Positions 37,581-48,700 of a stretch of DNA of 64,000 nt are shown in pieces. Source of the DNA: Ramazzottius varieornatus (lineage: Eukaryota; Tardigrada; Eutardigrada; Parachela; Ramazzottiidae). The position numbers and the translations under genes are program-made. Location of the stretch: contig BDGG01000001.1 of the NCBI GenBank assembly GCA_001949185.1, positions 3,957,624 through 4,021,623 of the forward strand. The letters run 5' to 3'. How positions within the stretch are numbered: position 1 is the stretch's first letter; each line of letters opens with the position of its first letter. Under the pieces are notes generated by a model. The model saw nothing but the letters and a program-made list of their open reading frames with translations. It ran no database searches and was not told the origin of the DNA.

Positions 37581-40500
37581 ATGTTGCCAACAAACTATCC
37601 AGTTTCCCAGCAAGTGCCTTTGATGACCGAGTCGAGCTCTTTCGATTTCTACCATGGTCTTCCTCCAAGTCCACCCAAGTCCACTCATAATCGTGGCCAT
37701 GATTATTATTCGCCGCGCTCTATGAGCAATCACATGTTCCTCATGGAGCTTGAGTTTGGCCCGGGAATAGTTGCTCAGCTGAAGAGCAAATTTGCGGCCG
37801 CGTCACATTCCTCCTCCACGATGGCTATTCCAACATCGCCTGCAACTATTCAAGGTAAAACCTAGTTTCTGTGTGTGTTCTCGTAGGTGTGGGAAGTCGG
37901 CCATGATAAGGAAAACTGAGCGTGAACATGGGTGAATTTTTTGTATGAGGAAAAGCGTCGACGCCATCGTTTTCATGTTTGATCCTCTCTCCATCGCGCA
38001 TCTCATAATTTATGGCTATAAGCAATGATTGCACCTGATTACGGGTGTAAGCTCGACAATTATTGTTGCAGGATCCGCTGACGCTATCAACATTCAATGA
38101 GAATTGATTATTTCATGCCTTCCAGCCAAACAAGTGTCACGAAATATTTTTTTGTTGCCTTACACTTTATTGTATACACGTCGAACAGGTTGCTTGTGAT
38201 GGCAAGTCAGACGCATAACATTTTCCTGCGTGTGGCAGAGAGCTGTTTATACGTACCATCCCTCGATGAATAATTATTTTTGTTATTTTCAGGTGGTCGT
38301 TTCGAACAGAGGAATTCCTATCACGGACCATTATCACCACCCTCAAAGGATATCGCTTCCTCGTCCAAGAGATCCTCCACCAACATGACAGCCACCGTCT
38401 CTCCGCGGAAAGTCGATAGCGTCCTCATGCACAAGTCTCTGATGAACGACAATGTGGTCATTATTGACCGAGGTAAGTGAAGTGCTGATTACCAGCGGAA
38501 AGTCAATTACAGTCTGCGTTGCATCCTTGAACGCATTTCTGTAACTGACTACGAGTATCGACATTATCGCACAGGCAAAACTTCAAGACCTGAAACTTCC
38601 TAGAAGAATTTCCAGATACCTTTTAGTCTCTGCAATTTACAATCATAATTTCAGATTTTAGAAATATTGCTTTTGCAAACTGTTCCTATCAACTCGCGCA
38701 AGAAATTTCCATTGTCTGATATGGAAGCATTGCGGATGTATCACTTGGTGCGCGAGTCGAACGGGGCTTAAGTTGTGAATAAATGTAATTCTTCCGATAT
38801 CTTGATTATTCTGTCTTTCTGGCCTAAAGGTTTTGGAACCTACCTTTGACAATTGTTATCTGGTACCACCTTTGAAGGGTTGAATTTTCACATGCACGTT
38901 AATGGACTCGTAATTAATGCTGCCGTGTTGTTTTGATGGCGTGCATCCGCGTTGCTCACGTTCCGTCCTCTTGATTGCAGGTTCATCAGTCAAGCTCAAC
39001 AGCGGTCTCAGTGCGGAACTGGTCAATAAGTCCGAGTGCATCGAGGGTCTGGTCTCGCAGTATAAGGCCATCTTTGAGAAGGACCCACAAGCCCTCTCCA
39101 ACGCCGCCAGCTCTCCACAACGCAAGAAACGTGCTAGCCGCGAATGCCTCGCCGACATTAACGCCACTTCGCCCCCCATCATCCCCTATCGCAATTCCAT
39201 CTCCGAACTTTCCAGTCCTCCACACGATGTGGTCGACCACAAGAAATCATCAGAAATCAATCAGATCATTGATAGTTTTTCTGATAACGTTCTTCCTCAA
39301 AGTCCACCTCAACCACCACCAAGACCTCTTCGCAAAGCTCAGCTCGCTAACCAGACCAAAGCTAATTCGCCTCCGCAAGTGTCTTCCCGACCAGTCCCAC
39401 CCAGACGTCCTCCCCCACTTTTACCTGCGGACGCGAATTTGATCTCTAGAAACAATAACAATCCAATCTCTCCGGAAGAAGAAATCATCAGAAATATTCC
39501 TTCTGTGTCGGTCGAAACGCGAAACTCCATTCCGAAAAGTCCGCCGAAACTTCCGGCCAGTTCGCCTCCAGTGACACCCGAAAAGAGAAGTCCGCCTGTA
39601 AGACCTCTGAGCATTCCAAAGAAGGTGGAAAGTCCGAAACAGAAAGAGCTCGTGCTGCCCGAGAACGATGTGGAAGTCGTCGAGTTGAGTTCTCTGAAGA
39701 AAGCGGACCAGAAAGAGAAGGGAACGCCAAAGTCGACGTTACTGATCGAGAACAATGTTCAGTCACAGCCCGGTGATTCTTCGTCAGATGAAGCCAAAAA
39801 AGTGACGGAAAAGGAAGTCAAGCCTGCGGTGAAGGAAAGAATGCCTCGAATGACTTCGCTGGATTCGTTACAAAAAGGAGCTTCGCATCCTTCTCGCTTG
39901 GGTGTGGACCCTACGATGAGCGATGGCGATAAAGTGTTCTTCGATAGTCCGACGAAGAGGCTGTCTCTCGACTCGAAGATGCCACAGGTGTCGAATGTGG
40001 CTGGTGTGAAGGAACAGGATACGAAAGACGAGAAGGAGAACACGGCACCGGCGTTTCGTGTGGCGTTGAAGAAGTCGAGCGGATACGGAATGACGACCAT
40101 CATGGACACGAAATCCAGACCGATAACGGCAACGCTGCAGCCGGCACTGAAGATAGACGATCCGGCCTTGCTGACCACCCTCAAGGATCTGGGCCGGACA
40201 CGCAATGCCGCCGGGTCGGATGACCATGATCGCATTGTTGAGCTGGAGATGGAAATATTGAAGATTGTGGTGCTGGGACATAATACCCCGACGGGATCGC
40301 GCAGCAGTCTCAAGAGGCCGGCAGCTGTCAACACTCGAGCGCACCTCCGCATTACCTTCAACGACAAAGCCATCACCACACACGAATACCCATCTGAACA
40401 GTCTCTTGTCCACCTCGACGACCATCCCTCTCCAAACTCCGTCCTGAACCTTGACGCTGAAACTGAGGAATCGGACACCGATGGTATGTATGTTGAAATT

Positions 40501-41165
40501 GAGTTTTCTGCCATCGTCAATTGGGACGTCGGCGAATGAAATGACCATGATCATAATGTTAGGTGGCGCACGTTTTCATTGCTGTTGGCTAGAAGTCTGC
40601 GCTGCTTTGAAGGAAGCGATCATGTTCAGGTCAATTACAGACCTCCTAATTAAAATTCACATCAAATGCACTTCATAAGTTTCTGAGTCAAACGTTTGCC
40701 CATCAATAACGCGCGCCGTCTTCTTTGGTATCATCAATTGCGGTTTTGCTTGAAGGAATGCTTCCGTCAGGAGAGAGTCAAGTCCCTCGTCGGGAAGGCG
40801 ACCTGTTGCGAAAGCCAACGGGTTTGTCATCGGCAGGTCTTTCGTCGTACAAGCCAAGTACCTTAGCGGAGTTTCAGCTGGGATTAGAGCGACCTGCCTA
40901 TGCATCCTCCTCGTCGGCAGATGCTGCCGCAGATGCTGCCTCAGAAACTGCAGTGAAAGATGCACAGACAGCACCGACAACCTCATCGACAACCAGTTTT
41001 CCACCATCACAACGTCAACATGAGATGAATAAGATGAATAATCAACAAGACAATGACCGGCGCGCGGCTACCGACAAAAGCCACCAGTGGTGCGTTCAGC
41101 CGAATTCCGATTCACAGGGGAAGTTCTCAAACACGGCCTCTAATGCTGATGACATGCTTTTTTAG
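37581..41165 (+). CDS. Pro/Ser-rich protein, possible phostensin/taperin-like PP1 and actin partner
   Basis: Exons 37581-37854, 38293-38472, 38981-40483 and 40756-41165 join in phase to give 788 residues. Most of the chain is disordered, rich in Pro, Ser and Lys, with proline-rich SH3-type stretches (PPQPPPRPL, PPRRPPPLLP). More ordered points are FGPGIVAQLKSKF near the N-terminus, SECIEGLVSQYKAIFEKDP, and a C-terminal block LRITFNDKAITTHEYPSEQSLV. The last resembles the RVxF-like ITF plus EYPSE signature I associate with phostensin/taperin, which bring PP1 to actin. That family link is from memory of a short motif and is tentative. The intron 40484-40755 contains a GTGGCGCAC hairpin copy. 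Confidence 0.65.
40562..40620. repeat. GTGGCGCAC hairpin repeat, copy 5
   Basis: Reads GGTGGCGCACGTTTTCATTGCTGTTGGCTAGAAGTCTGCGCTGC, with right arm partly decayed. It sits in the last intron of the Pro/Ser-rich gene. Confidence 0.7.
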
Positions 41166-42464
41166 CAGAGCAGGATGAACCGATTAGTGCAGCCACGTCT
41201 TCCGAAAATTAAAATTTAATAGTCTTTTTTTACGTCGATTCGTCTGATCAATTTGTTCCTTTGTAGAAAAAGTGTTGATAGTTTTTTTTATAATTAACTC
41301 TGTGCGGACTGTTAGCTTCCGCAGCTGTGATTCATTTTGTAGTTGTGCGATGGTGCGTTAGGTTCCCCATTAGGCTTTCCAGTTTCTACTTTTCACTAGT
41401 ACTTTTAGGCTACTCAATACAATATCTTTGCTGATAAACTTAACAAATTTTTGTGCAGCCTTGTCAATCGCAGTCCTTGTCAATTGTAAAAGAGTGGAAG
41501 TCCTAGGTTTTGTACTTCACGGTATTAGCTCTGCGTGGTGACCCGAGCATGAAGCACTCCCGAGTGACGACGGTGAAACAAGAGCTCGGCACTCTGGGTC
41601 CACGGAAAAGCAGAGTGCGCGGAACTTTATTGGTCTTCCTGGAAACTGATGCCCAGTCCGCGAGTACAGGCCTTTCTGCCAAAGATATAGTCTCTAACAA
41701 AGAATTTCATGTGTAGGCCATGTAAGTGATGTAACTGCCGGTTGAAGATAGTGTATCGATTGCAACGCGGAGAAGATTCGGGAGATGACCAATCAAAACA
41801 GTGAAATCAAAACAGTATACGCAAGGCCCGCAACGACGTCATAGGCTGCAACTAGGTTGATTGCAATATGACTTGATTTATGATGAAGTTGGGCATGTAG
41901 TGACTTGGTTTGCAGCCACCGTCAAATCAGCAGTAGCCATTATGATTGGTCGATCGATTTTTGCGGCATATCTTACTGGAGATTGTAGACTGCGCTTCCA
42001 CTACCCGTTTATTTCCAGCGTATGGGTGTTGTCTCACAGCCCGGCTCGTCAGTCTTTCGACCATGGACCACAGTAAATAACGTCCGGGTCTGGCAGCCCA
42101 AATTAACGGAGTGGGCGTAACAGTAACTGACACCACGCTCTCTTACCGAATTGACCGTGTTGTCCTTATTTCCTTATACGCTAGAAATAAACGGACAGTG
42201 GAACTGCAGTCTAGAATCTGCAGTAAGATATGCCGGAAAAGCTAATTGACCAATCATAATTGCTACTGCTGATTTGACGGTGGCTGCAAACCAAGTCACT
42301 ACAGAGCATGCCAGCCAGTGTTCAATTTTTCGGAGAAAAACTTCGATACTTCTCCGTGTATCGTGATGTCTCTGTAAACAGTCTGAGTTACTGTGAAATC
42401 TTTTGTCGAGCCACTCCGACGTCTTTTGTTGCGGAATACGCGTAGAGGATTGTAGTTATCTGGA
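41166..42464. other. Spacer containing the foldback element
   Basis: Intergenic region between two plus-strand genes. Besides the foldback element at 41898-42301, only short frames without coding character are present. The AT-rich part at 41200-41300 is probably 3' UTR. Confidence 0.5.
41898..42301. mobile_element. 404-bp foldback element with ~130-bp inverted arms
   Basis: The left arm 41898 to about 42030 (TAGTGACTTGGTTTGCAGCC...) pairs with about 42170-42301 (...GGCTGCAAACCAAGTCACTA), with scattered mismatches across almost the whole arm. The short centre has no coding capacity. Both flanks read GCATG close to the ends, perhaps a target-site trace. Confidence 0.85.
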
Positions 42465-44180
42465 ATGGAAGCCGAAACGGAGAGTAGCGCTGTAAGTACC
42501 CGGAATAACCTACTCGAGACTCCCAGCCCTCCGACTTCCGGTCGGATAGATTTTGCCGGGAGCTCACTTGATCTTACTTCCATCTGGTCCATTTCTTGAC
42601 ACAGGTCTTACCGCCGAAGGGAATTAAGCAGAATGGAAAAGGCGGCGGCGCTAGTGCCCGAAAGGAGAAACGAGCGCAATGGTGGGCAGGAAATATGGAG
42701 AAACGTCTTTCTGGCCAGGATGGATCACCTAAAGGTACTGGTCTGCCGTATGCTAACCATGCTTGCTTAGCTTTTCAAACAACGATAAGGGTTTGTGGAG
42801 TGAACGGCATGGACGAGAGCTCACTGATTTTGTCGTAGGAGCAACAAGAAATGAAAGTAACCCATCCTCAATGCTACCCAGGAAAAGAAAACTCGCTGAT
42901 CCAAGTAAGTTTGTTAACGTTGTTCTCACTTAGGCAGCTTCGGCAAGGTTGCGCACTACGTCATTCGTATTAAAATTTTGCATAGCTGCGCTTGTTAAAC
43001 GACGAATGTTGTTGAGTAATTACGAATCTCGTTGGACCTAATTTTTTACGTGAATTTCAGAGGACAACGATGATCCAACAGAAGGAGCTCCCGGAAAGGA
43101 CGTCAGCAATCCCGCTAGACAAGTGAAGGGAAATACACCCTTCACAATCTTCATCGGACAGATCCCTTTCGATGCAAAGGAGGAAGAAGTGCGAAAGTTA
43201 TTCGAAACTGCCGGTACTTGTCTCCAGTCCACATGAGCATAATTTTTTACAAAGTATTAACATTACGTTGTATTTTTATACCGTTGTTCGGCATTGCAGG
43301 TGCGATCAAGACATTTCGGTGGCGCATCAATCCCGAGACGAAAAAGTTCAAAGGCTTTGCCTTTGTGGACTACGAAAATAAGAATGGCTTCAAGGTCCGC
43401 TGGAGTTTATAGTTCGATCCGTGATTTTGATAATACACGTTTCAACTTTGCAGCGATCTTTCCAGCTTCATCATTCGATTATTTGCGGTAGACCTATCAA
43501 CGTTGAAGCCACCATAACAGGCGGACGGAAAAGCCGACATCGGGCTGTCCACATTAAGGACAGAACGGCAAAGCTCCAGCAGGAAGCCAAAGAAGCGATA
43601 GAGAGGAAAGCCAGGGACGCAGCGAAGAAGAAGGCCAACCGACCCCCACAACCCGCAACAGATGCGACGAGTGAGAGCAAACCGGAAGTACCGAAGTCGG
43701 AGCCCGGAACCGAAGTTCTTCCGTCCGTCGGCAGGAAGCGAGAGCGTACCGCGAAGTCTGCTCGAGCCAACAAAAGACTGAAAGCGGAAGCTGGGGTGAT
43801 TCCATCCGCTTCTGATGCGGTTGGGACTGTGAAAGCTGAACCTCCTAGTAAACACTCTTTTACAGGAGACCATAAGTCAGCAAACGATTCACCCAAACCG
43901 TTATCTCAAGTGGCGCATCTTTTCATTGCTATTGGCCGTGAGGGAAAACGATCTGGGTGGATTCGTTTGCCAATGTCTCTATACTGTAGTATCAGCTCAG
44001 AATGGCTGAGGGTGCCTTGTGTTTACAGCACCAAACGCGGTACCTGCTGAAAAGAAGTTTACATCTGGATTACCTACGGCAGCGTCGGGAGGCGCCAGGG
44101 CAGACAACTTTGTCAAACCACGGCAGGAACATTTAGCGGCCTTATCGAATGCTAAGAATCACATCAAGTTTGAGGACTAA
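42465..44180 (+). CDS. Nucleolar-type single-RRM protein (Nop6/Rnp24-like)
   Basis: Exons 42465-42491, 42605-42734, 42839-42904, 43061-43213, 43300-43394, an exon from 43454, and a last exon ending at 44180. A basic N-terminus (RKEKRAQWW...KRLSG) leads to one RRM: FTIFIGQIPFDAKEEEVRKLFETA (RNP2), then KKFKGFAFVDYEN (RNP1), then CGRPINVEATITGG. The basic, Lys/Arg-rich tail starting KSRHRAVHIKDRTAKLQ recalls yeast Nop6 and fission-yeast Rnp24, which act in 40S ribosome biogenesis. The tail is long, with KRKRE- and KR-rich patches that would serve as nuclear signals. The penultimate exon's donor is unclear: the only phase-1 donor with a good consensus (C-GTGAGG near 43953) lies inside a hairpin-repeat copy. 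Confidence 0.8.
43908..43972. repeat. GTGGCGCAC hairpin repeat, copy 6
   Basis: Reads CTCAAGTGGCGCATCTTTTCATTGCTATTGGCCGTGAGG and ends GATTCGTTTGCC. It overlaps the end of the open frame of the RRM gene and is probably intronic, or partly exonised. Confidence 0.65.
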
Positions 44181-44671
44181 TGAGAGACCGTTTTCCAGTT
44201 GTTAAAGTTTTAGTGAGCGACCACAAACAATTTCTTCTGCTGGACATGATACATATAAGTCACAGCGTTCTACAGTAGGTTCTCTTGCTGCATCTTCATG
44301 CTACGAAGTGAACATACCGGACTTTTCAATGCAAAATGGGAGGCGACCCGCCCTATTGCTACACCCACCGCAACTGGTGAACGCGACACCCACGCCCTCA
44401 GCCGCTCGCAAAAAATATTTCTCACAGGCTTTTTGACATTGGAGAAACTTCCCTTCGTGGAAGACCTGACAAGGGACTCCCTGTATTCTCCGTAGCTTCT
44501 GGACCAGTTCGGTTAGATTACCGCAAGATATTTTCTATCTATGGAACCGAGTAGCAAACAAAACGGCTCAGTACTTCGTGAAATCCGGCGCTGACAACTT
44601 CGCCATGCGATTTTACATTGACAAGTTCGCTATGTTCACCTCGTAATTTGCGGACAGCTAAAGCAGTTTTA

Positions 44672-44859
44672 AGTAGACTGGGTCGGACCAATTGGTCTAT
44701 TGGTTTGACATCTTTGGGTTGTTGGTCCTGACCTTCGGTCTACTTTCTGGTCCAATATGCTCAGTATTAAGACCGAAGACTGACCTTTGGTGTACCGAAA
44801 AATAGACCAAAGAGGTCAAACCAATTGACTCGACCAAAGCTTGGTCTATTCCACTCTAA
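44672..44859. mobile_element. GGTCTA-rich MITE-like element, copy 2
   Basis: Starts AGTAGACTGGGTCGGACCAA and ends TTGGTCTATTCCACTCTAA, the inverted arrangement of the copy in the PPP1R37 intron at 20945-21134. Length is the same (about 188 bp), and the interior again has alternating GGTC and GACC motifs. Confidence 0.7.
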
Positions 44860-44974
44860 TGCATATAGTTACGGTTGAAACGAAATGACTCGACAATACT
44901 AATGACGATGAGAACTGTTCTCAATAAAATTGGAACGCCTCAAATGCCCGTCTCAGAAAGACGCTGCAAGCTAG

Positions 44975-45159
44975 GTACACGCACGACGAGAAATTATGGG
45001 ACCAGGACTTTTCGCTACGGCGGCACGGAAGCACGTACGTAACCGATTCATAGTAATGCACTTTTGGACACTTTTCTATGTTTGAATTTCCATTTTGTCG
45101 TCTTTTCCGCCTGGTCCCATAGTTTTTACTGGCTCCATAATTTCTCGTCGTGCGTGTAC
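44975..45159. mobile_element. 185-bp element with 25-bp perfect inverted repeats
   Basis: 44975-44999 (GTACACGCACGACGAGAAAT + TATGG) is the exact inverse complement of 45135-45159. Pairing resumes after a 15-base offset on the right (ATGGGACCAGG / CCTGGTCCCAT), suggesting a small duplication in one arm. Confidence 0.75.
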
Positions 45160-45757
45160 TGTGAGCACGGACGCTATGCGTATCGAGTCTGCAGATCCAG
45201 CCAAATCCGCGTACGTGACCGATGCCGGCTTTGGCGAGGAAGAGTGATTCAGCACGAGCTCACTACCTGTTTTCTCCTGAAAAAAACAACCACCTCTGAA
45301 AGTACCGGTGTACCTTCAGGACGGTTATGATTATTACTTCCTGCTCCCGCGGCCAGAAAGTGGTAGGTGTCAAAAGGGCTTTGTGACTGGTTAAGAAGAG
45401 GTACGGTACTGTTCTCTACGACGTTTTGCGGTCCGATATTAGTTGCATCGTGGTCGTTAGTTTATCTTTAGACGTGACCGGGCTCGAAAAAGGCGTGTGG
45501 AGAAGCAAAAGCATGCTTGAAACTCGCGAAAGCATTACTATAAAGGGGAATAAAGAGGAAGAGGGAAGCTAGAATAAAAACCAAAACTTCTGAATTGAAT
45601 GCATGCCTTCGAATGTTGTCCATGAAGACACGAACATCGTAAAGGTGCCGTTCGAAAAACATGTCCTTCGACTTTTGGTAGACATATTTTAGACGTAAAA
45701 AAAGTTCTGGTACAAGCAAGAGTTCGCAAAAATACAATCTAGCCTATATAGAATCTG

Positions 45758-48700
45758 TTAATTACTCAGCAGGATATAACTGCTGATCAGCACGACACAG
45801 ATGAGTACGCACACACCGGCTGTGAAGATGGCCACTCGTTCATCACTGATGTCCACCCCTTTCACCAGCTGACGGAGAGTCCGCCGTGGAGGTCTCTTCT
45901 TCTCAACAGGTGCCTCTGTCGATTGGGCAACCTCTTTGAAAGACGGTATGGGAACTGCGTGAACGGTAACAGGACTCCACGAGCCAGGAATAGTTCGAGC
46001 ATCACTCAGTAAGCGGACGGGCTTGACGCGGAACTGGTACGACACACCAGGCTCGAACTTCCCATACTTGTAGGACAAGTCCGAGCCCTTGTAAACCTAA
46101 AACATCTCACATTGGGTTTGGATACAGTACGCCCGGATTGTTGCGATACTGAGCTATCCAGCTGGGAGGTCGGCCAACAAGACCAACCCATCCTCAATCA
46201 CCTGCATACACAAACTCCGTTTTGAGGTACGCTCGGATGTATGCAGGTGGCTGAGAAGTTTCCTAAGAACATGCATACACCGTATCCTACATTATCTGTA
46301 GACAAGGGTATGCAGGCACTTGCCAACCTTCCAAGTTAGGAATGGGGCTGACTTACATCGACAAAGACGCCGTTGGCCTTAGCGCACTGCAGAATGTACG
46401 AGATGTCCTCACCATCAGCCTGCGACGGTTTAGACCATTGTAAAATACAGGAGTCTTCAGCCGGAAGGACTTTCGGGCCTTTGACGGCTGGCGGTGGGGC
46501 TTTGGGAGTACGACATTCCACTACGGCGGAAGGGGGGCCATCTCCCGCTTCGTTGACAGCGTAGACGCGGAAGAAGTACGGTGTGTCTTCTTTCACCTTG
46601 TTGAGCTTGTGGTTCGTCAGGGTACCGCGGTACACATTTTGAAACCTGAACACAAGAACGAAAGCACATTTTGTTTTGTGATTGACAAGAGGAAGAAATT
46701 ATGGATTCAAGAATTGTTCGACGTACACGTCCTTCTTGTTGAAGGCCATTTCCAAGATATACTCCACTTCCACCGAGCTTTTCATCACACTGCTCCACTT
46801 CACCTTGATGTTATTGTGACTGACGGAGACCACTTCAAGTACGGGTGCGTCAGGTGCCACCGGCTTCGTTTTCACCTTCAGAGGCGCTGAGAACGGACCG
46901 TCACCGATCCCGTTAGTTGCCTGTATTCTTATCCTACAATAGAAGACGAAAGAAAATCGCTAAAGTAAAATGGGAGCTCGGATAATAAATCGATCAGATT
47001 GTTTTCCTAAGTGGCGCACGATCTCGGTGTTTTGTGCTGGAAGCGTTCGCCATGTGGATAAAAATCTGGTCGAATCTGTCTGCCTGGTCCCCGATATTTT
47101 GATGGGAAAGAGGACGCTGGTTACTTACCTGTATACAGAGTCCGGTTGGAGGCCGTCAAGTAGAAACTGCTCAACGGGTTCATCGACGACTCGTACATGG
47201 CCGTCGAAGTCGATCTTGTAGCCCGTTATCGAGCTTCCATTGTCTTCTGGTGCGATCCAGGAAAGCGTGATGGCTGTCGGCGATGCAAGGTGGGACACCG
47301 AACTGATCTGGATGGCTCCAGGGACCGCTGGAGGTGTCCAGCAGGAATGTGGAGAGGAAGACGGGCCGCTGCCAGCAAAGTTGGAAGCGGAGACCCGGAA
47401 AAAGTATTCGGTGTTTGGATTTAGGTTCTTGATTTCATGGCTCAGTTTCGATCCAGTATATATCTAGTAGAAGAAACCATTCTGGTCAGTTTGTTGTTAG
47501 TTCTATAAGACTGTATTGATTCTGATTCTGTAATTACACCACGCTCTAAAGTTCCAGCATGGACCATGGTTCTGAAGAAAATCATGACTGAAAAACCTCT
47601 TCCTTCGTCTTCAGGCGTTTTGCTACGAATCACCTCACACTGCAGTGTCCTGGGTCAGACTCACCGTTGTAAAGTCATCCGGCGATTCGCTACTGGCTTG
47701 CTCGAGCTTGTACTCGGTCACAGGAGCTCCATTGGACCATGGTTCTTTCCATGAGGCAAGAATCACGCTTGCACTTTTGGCCTGCAGTCGAAGTGTTTCC
47801 GGAGCATCAGGTGGTCCAGGTGCCGTTTCAACTTGGGTTACATCGGACCACGGACCAGGCTAAACACAGCAACCGACCTAATTGACAATCCCGGTCCGAA
47901 AGTGGTGTCGTGAAAGGTTGTGCTTACCCCAACCGAGTTGTAGGCTCGGACGAGGAAACAGTAGACCTTGCCGGCACTAAGGCCTTCCACATGGTTCTCT
48001 TTCAGCGGACCGTAGTAGACAACTACACCGTCGTTCTCGGACGAGTATCCTTCATAGTAGATGATCTTCTTCAGCTCGTACTTCGATATGGCTTCTCCAC
48101 CGTTGGACTCGGGTGCTTCTGCAACAAAACACAGTGGTAGGATATCATCGCATACCGGAAGTAAATGTTTCGCGTTTTCTCGAACTACGTCCCTATTCAA
48201 GAAAGATCATTCTCAAAAGTGACGCACGTTCTCAGTATTAATGGCTGGAAGCGTGCGCCACGTGGAAAAATCTTGTCGTGTTTGTTGTCGGAGCCCCCCA
48301 AACTAAAAGTATTCTTCAAAGCAAAAAGAAGTTTGATATAATGGAAAAATATTATGTACCCCATCGTAGAGCAACGCCGGTAGGTTTAGGCTTGCCCACC
48401 AGTGCTGGCGGAGTGGGTATTCCGGGTGCAACGGGAGGAGTGTGAATCATGCATACATCGGAAGGCGCGCCTTTGCCGGTTGAGTTGCAGGCGTGAACAC
48501 GCACAAAGTAGGTCTGCCCGGGCTGTACGCCGCTGACAAGGAGCTGGTTATCGGGAGAGGAATGATCTAGACGGAAGCCGTCAGTTCCGGTGCACTCCAC
48601 CACATACTCTATCACGGGCTCACCACCGCTATCCGTCGGGGCATCTATCATGCAAAGTCAAAGGGCTCTCATCATATAAGATTAAACATTTACTCTGCCA

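Larger units (their letters stand above)
44181..45757. other. Spacer with two MITE-like elements
   Basis: Convergent interval of about 1.6 kb between the RRM gene and the FNDC3-type gene. It holds the elements at 44672-44859 and 44975-45159. No exon is recognised. Confidence 0.5.

Noticed and set aside
39759-40554. Two antisense frames of more than 200 codons opposite the Pro/Ser-rich gene
   Set aside because: They mirror a long sense exon, have no recognisable domains and lie fully within it; shadow frames.
42596-42838. RRM-gene start at the frame opening near 42596
   Set aside because: A short first exon (42465-42491, MEAETESSA) with a GTAAGT donor joins in phase to an acceptor before 42605, which explains the frame better.
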